From Fidelibacterota bacterium SCGC AAA003-L08 (GTDB taxonomy: Bacteria; Fidelibacterota; Marinisomatia; SCGC-AAA003-L08; D37C17): a stretch of 6,554 bases of DNA. A program made the position numbers and the translations under genes. Of the stretch, positions 5,459 to 6,554 are shown one piece after another (position 1 is the first letter of the stretch; each line of letters starts with the position of its first letter). The notes under the pieces are model-generated. The model made no database searches. It was not told the DNA's origin and saw only the letters and a list, made by a program, of their open reading frames with translations. The stretch is taken from the NCBI GenBank assembly GCA_000405805.1, contig ASPJ01000043.1, forward strand, positions 1 to 6,554, in the 5' to 3' direction.

Positions 5459-6544
5459 CTAATTAGTTTTTTTTACATGGACTGTATGTTGAGGATATGG
5501 GATTTCAATGCCTTCTTTATTAAACTCTTTATGTATAATTGAAGAAACTTTATCTATACATTTTCCTCTCATTTCAGGTTTTTCTATCCAAAATGATAAT
5601 TGAAATTTTAAACCCGAATCTCCAAATTCTCTAAATCTTACACGAGGTTCAGGGTCTTCACATGTATATTGACTGTTTTTTGCTATATTATATAATATTT
5701 GCCGAACTTTATCTATATCACTATCATATGATACGCTAATATTTAATCTAATTCGTACCTTTTCATGTGGACCACCACTTTCATTTATAATCTTTGACTT
5801 TGCTATAACTGAATTAGGAATTGTAATTTCTATATCATCTCTAGTTATGATCCTTGTACTACTTATACCAATGCTTTTAACGCATCCACGTTCACCATTA
5901 TCTAAATTAATATAATCACCTTCCTTATATGGTGCATCAGCCATAAGAGCTATTCCTGAAAATAAATTTGAGATAGTATCCCTTGCCCCAAATCCAATTA
6001 CCATACTTAATATTCCTGCAGACGCAACCCAACCAGTTACATTTATTTTCCAACTTAATAAAATAAAATAAATAGCACCTAAGAAAATTAATGTCTTGCC
6101 AATCTTATCAAATAGTGGAATGGCACTTTTTTTAAATAGAGGATTTGCTAGAGTGCGCTTTGAATACCATTTTAATATTAACATGGATATTTTAAAAAAT
6201 GCTAATGACCAAATCATGATAGATGCAGACTTAAATATTCCAAGCAATATATACTCGATGCTATCTGGAATATTTGGCAATGTTTCCATTGTAAGAGTTA
6301 AACCCATGAAGAGAATACTATAATAAATTGGCCTATGTAAATTATTTACAATTTTATCATCTATCTCAGATTTTGTTTTAGTTACAATTTTTTTAATAAA
6401 AAATGAAAAAAATAAATCTATCATTTTAGCAAACAATACAGATATAATAATAAGAAAATATACTCTTAAAATTGAATCACTAATAAAATCATTTAAGATG
6501 GGATTATTGCTGATTTTTGAAAATAGGATATTTACATATTCCAT
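5459..6544 (-). CDS. MscS-family mechanosensitive ion channel
   Basis: This 361-residue protein has about five membrane segments (~27-50, 72-90, 98-125, 148-165 and the pore helix ~170-203), two more than E. coli MscS, resembling the YnaI/MSL-like group. The pore-lining helix VASAGILSMVIGFGARDTISNLFSG contains the small-residue Ala/Gly pattern, and is followed by the MscS beta domain (PYKEGDYINL; GERGCVKSIGISSTRI; ITIPNSVIAKSKIIN). The C-terminal alpha/beta domain ends in GIEIPYPQHTVHVKK, the usual family tail. Such channels sit in the inner membrane and open under membrane tension to release solutes after hypo-osmotic shock. The start is fixed from above by an in-frame TGA (6550-6548) two codons upstream of ATG 6544. 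No Shine-Dalgarno is visible in the 10 nt available. It is the first gene of the minus-strand cluster seen here; an upstream gene could lie beyond the edge. Confidence 0.94.
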   Translation of the reverse strand: MEYVNILFSKISNNPILNDFISDSILRVYFLIIISVLFAKMIDLFFSFFIKKIVTKTKSEIDDKIVNNLHRPIYYSILFMGLTLTMETLPNIPDSIEYILLGIFKSASIMIWSLAFFKISMLILKWYSKRTLANPLFKKSAIPLFDKIGKTLIFLGAIYFILLSWKINVTGWVASAGILSMVIGFGARDTISNLFSGIALMADAPYKEGDYINLDNGERGCVKSIGISSTRIITRDDIEITIPNSVIAKSKIINESGGPHEKVRIRLNISVSYDSDIDKVRQILYNIAKNSQYTCEDPEPRVRFREFGDSGLKFQLSFWIEKPEMRGKCIDKVSSIIHKEFNKEGIEIPYPQHTVHVKKTN

Positions 6545-6554
6545 TGTTCATTAA

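Noticed and set aside
6096..6323. 75-codon plus-strand frame opposite the MscS-like gene
   Set aside because: It is antisense to membrane-helix codons of a well-supported gene and has no recognisable protein features.
1..6554. Mobile element, CRISPR array or defence system
   Set aside because: No transposase, integrase, nuclease or toxin-antitoxin genes, no direct-repeat/spacer pattern and no terminal inverted repeats were found; every sizeable gene belongs to a common housekeeping or envelope family.

Overview
The window is AT-rich (roughly 70% A+T by eye) and densely coded, with standard-code genes and short intergenic gaps. A Lol-type lipoprotein, a probable outer-membrane beta-barrel protein and a periplasmic HtrA protease point to a Gram-negative (diderm) bacterium. 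The style (low GC, lysine/asparagine/isoleucine-rich proteins, compact spacing) resembles uncultured marine lineages such as Marinimicrobia (SAR406) or Bacteroidota relatives. That placement is an impression, not something the sequence proves.

Layout. On the left, positions 1-1442 hold two minus-strand genes of the cell envelope. A transglutaminase-like lipoprotein (351-1442) is followed 20 bp later by the 5' part of a secreted, probably beta-barrel protein that runs off the left edge (1-330). A 231-bp A/T-rich divergent spacer (1443-1673) holds promoters and a 15-bp palindrome. A plus-strand HtrA/DegP serine protease (1674-3038) follows and ends at a strong 16-bp hairpin. A 161-bp convergent spacer (3039-3199) separates it from a three-gene minus-strand cluster that reads right to left: an MscS-type mechanosensitive channel (5459-6544), an EamA/DMT 10-TM transporter (4554-5444) and an NAD(P)-dependent succinate-semialdehyde dehydrogenase of the Sad/YneI type (3200-4561). 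MscS and EamA are 14 bp apart. EamA and the dehydrogenase overlap by 8 nt (ATGAATAA), so they are very probably cotranscribed and translationally coupled.

How the genes fit together. The left half is envelope biogenesis and quality control: a lipoprotein, an outer-membrane protein, and the protease that normally clears misfolded envelope proteins. The right half combines osmotic release, small-metabolite export or import, and semialdehyde oxidation, which could fit handling of an amino-acid or polyamine-derived compatible solute, but this is inference. Two starts are better placed at internal ATGs than at the upstream TTGs that give the longest reading frames (htrA at 1674, dehydrogenase at 4561), because each ATG has a well-spaced Shine-Dalgarno sequence. 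All families seen are known. I found no mobile element, CRISPR array, tRNA or rRNA, and no convincing undescribed system. The least explained sequence is the 3077-3199 spacer.
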